A stretch of DNA of 6,290 nucleotides from an uncultured Clostridia bacterium. Lineage in GTDB: Bacteria > Bacillota > Clostridia > Oscillospirales > CAG-272. Numbering within the stretch: position 1 is the first letter of the stretch; each line of letters starts with the position of its first letter. Below the pieces are notes generated by a model. It had not been told where the DNA came from and did not search any database. It worked only from the letters and a program-made list of their open reading frames with translations. Below are positions 5,314-6,290 of this stretch, piece by piece. A program made the position numbers and the translations under genes. The DNA is taken from positions 1 through 6,290 of the forward strand of contig CAMOLD010000077.1 of NCBI GenBank assembly GCA_946618395.1, read 5' to 3'.

Positions 5314-6195
5314 ATGAAAAACAAAACCCTATTTTGGAATACCGTCAAAGAGCTGGGATTCGTGGTGCTGGCCTCGGCGCTTTCGGCGTTCACGCTGCAC
5401 ATCTTCGTTTTCACCAACAATTTTGCCCCCAGCGGGGTGGACGGAATTGCCACCATGCTGCAAAAGCAAACCAACGTCAGCGCCGGCGTCTATTCGCTGC
5501 TGTTTAACATTCCGCTCTTGATTCTGGCGTTCTTCTTCATCAATAAAAAATACGTCATTCACACGGTCATTTTCACCATTTTGTCCTCCGGCGGGCTGAT
5601 GATTTTGCGCGCGGTGGAGTTCTACCAATACACCGCCGAGAACGAGCGACTGCTGGCGGCAATTTTTACCGGTCTTCTTTTGGGTGTTCGCACCGGCATC
5701 ATGATCCGCATCGGCGCTTCCACCGGCGGCGTGGACATTGTGGCAAGCATTGTGCAAAAAAAGAAGCCCTACTTCAATGTGGAGCGTATCATCAGCGTCA
5801 TCTGCTATGTCATCATCGGCGCTTCCTTCTTTGTTTACGAAAAGAACCTGAACAGCGTGCTGCTGGCGGTGGTGCAAATGTTCGTCTTTGAGTGGGCGGT
5901 CGGGCTCATCATGCGCGATAGCCGCGATACGGTGGAGTTCAAAATCATCACCAAGCACCCGGAAGCCATCAAACAGGACATCATCTACAATTTGAAGCAC
6001 GGCGCAACCATCATTGGCAGTAAGGGCATGTTCACCGGCGAGGATTCCAACATCATCGTTTCCATCGTCAATGCCCGGCAGGTGCCCGAGTTCCTCGCCC
6101 TGTTGAAAAAGTATCCCGATACCTTCGTCAGCTACACCAAGCTGATGGGCGTTCGCGGCAACTTCCGCTGGGGCAGGAACGATATTGCAAAGTAG
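5314..6195 (+). CDS. YitT family membrane protein (YitT_membrane + DUF2179)
   Basis: A 293-residue protein with the classic YitT layout. Five or six membrane segments cover about residues 11-200, with the family motifs FAPSGVDGIATML (37-49) and GASTGGVDIVA (134-144). A soluble C-terminal DUF2179 domain (about 207-293) carries EFKIITKHPEAI, HGATIIGSKGMFTGED (229-244) and the closing FVSYTKLMGVRGNF stretch. The DUF2179 domain has a small ferredoxin-like fold and is thought to be cytoplasmic and regulatory. Length is normal for the family. Function is unsettled; roles in transport are inferred for relatives. It is the last gene of the operon, 32 nt after the DMT gene, and its TAG stop forms the outer edge of a long inverted repeat. 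Confidence 0.95.
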   Translation: MKNKTLFWNTVKELGFVVLASALSAFTLHIFVFTNNFAPSGVDGIATMLQKQTNVSAGVYSLLFNIPLLILAFFFINKKYVIHTVIFTILSSGGLMILRAVEFYQYTAENERLLAAIFTGLLLGVRTGIMIRIGASTGGVDIVASIVQKKKPYFNVERIISVICYVIIGASFFVYEKNLNSVLLAVVQMFVFEWAVGLIMRDSRDTVEFKIITKHPEAIKQDIIYNLKHGATIIGSKGMFTGEDSNIIVSIVNARQVPEFLALLKKYPDTFVSYTKLMGVRGNFRWGRNDIAK

Positions 6196-6270
6196 GGAAG
6201 AGGATAGGTCGCGAGAGGGGGAGAACCCTTTTTGAAAAAAGCGGTTCTCCCCCTCTCGCGCTCTCCCCTA
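6193..6270. repeat. Long imperfect inverted repeat at the operon end
   Basis: An 18-bp perfect stem pairs 6210-6227 with 6243-6260 around a 15-nt A/T loop, itself partly self-complementary (CTTTTT/AAAAAG). Outside it, 6193-6202 pairs with 6261-6270 over 10 positions with one mismatch, after a 7-nt bulge on the left side. The left arm includes the TAG stop of the YitT gene. No T-tract follows on either strand, so it is not a canonical intrinsic terminator. It may still stabilise or end the operon mRNA, or be a MITE-like or REP-like palindromic unit. Confidence 0.8.
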
Positions 6271-6290
6271 CTCCAAAAAACTTTTACCAA

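Noticed and set aside
5329..6000. A 223-codon open frame on the minus strand.
   Set aside because: It is antisense to the YitT gene and shows only Asp/His/Gln-rich shadow composition.
6193..6290. An intrinsic terminator at the operon end.
   Set aside because: The stem is strong but no T-tract follows on either strand; A-rich DNA follows instead. It was reported as an inverted repeat rather than a terminator.
1..6290. CRISPR array, tRNA, rRNA or transposase.
   Set aside because: No regularly spaced repeats, cloverleaf, rRNA-like stretch or transposase motif was seen.

Overview
The window looks like chromosome from a Gram-positive, Clostridia-type bacterium, probably an uncultured or gut lineage. 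The basis is AAGGAG-type ribosome binding sites, a consensus sigma-A promoter in AT-rich spacer DNA, GC-balanced genes, and families common in Firmicutes (YitT, YczE-like, HAD phosphatase, and an MBG-like surface protein). This placement is inference; no rRNA or marker gene is present.

Layout. Positions 1-1575 hold the first 525 codons of a minus-strand gene for a single-pass membrane protein: signal peptide, beta-rich ectodomain, membrane helix, acidic Ala/Pro/Glu linker and a conserved cytoplasmic domain. It runs off the left edge. Its promoter (1703-1731) is an exact TTGACA-N17-TATAAT with an extended -10, followed by a leader of about 120 nt containing a hairpin. The divergent spacer also holds a 31-residue cysteine-rich membrane microprotein (1936-2031) with its own ribosome binding site and terminator, then a purine-rich tract and a second extended -10 promoter.

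From that second promoter five plus-strand genes follow with gaps of at most 35 nt or an overlap: a HAD phosphatase (2251-2904), a ThyX-fold protein with a degenerate flavin motif (2924-3553), a YczE-like membrane protein (3540-4262), a DMT-type transporter (4298-5281) and a YitT-family protein (5314-6195). They look like one operon. A long imperfect inverted repeat starts at the last stop codon (6193-6270).

How the genes work together is not known. A phosphatase, a nucleotide-enzyme-like protein and three multi-pass membrane proteins could form a salvage, repair or transport module for a phosphorylated small molecule, but the sequence does not name a substrate. The most unusual gene is the ThyX-like protein: the fold landmarks and the equivalent of one key arginine appear to be kept, while the RHR flavin motif and two phosphate-binding arginines are replaced.
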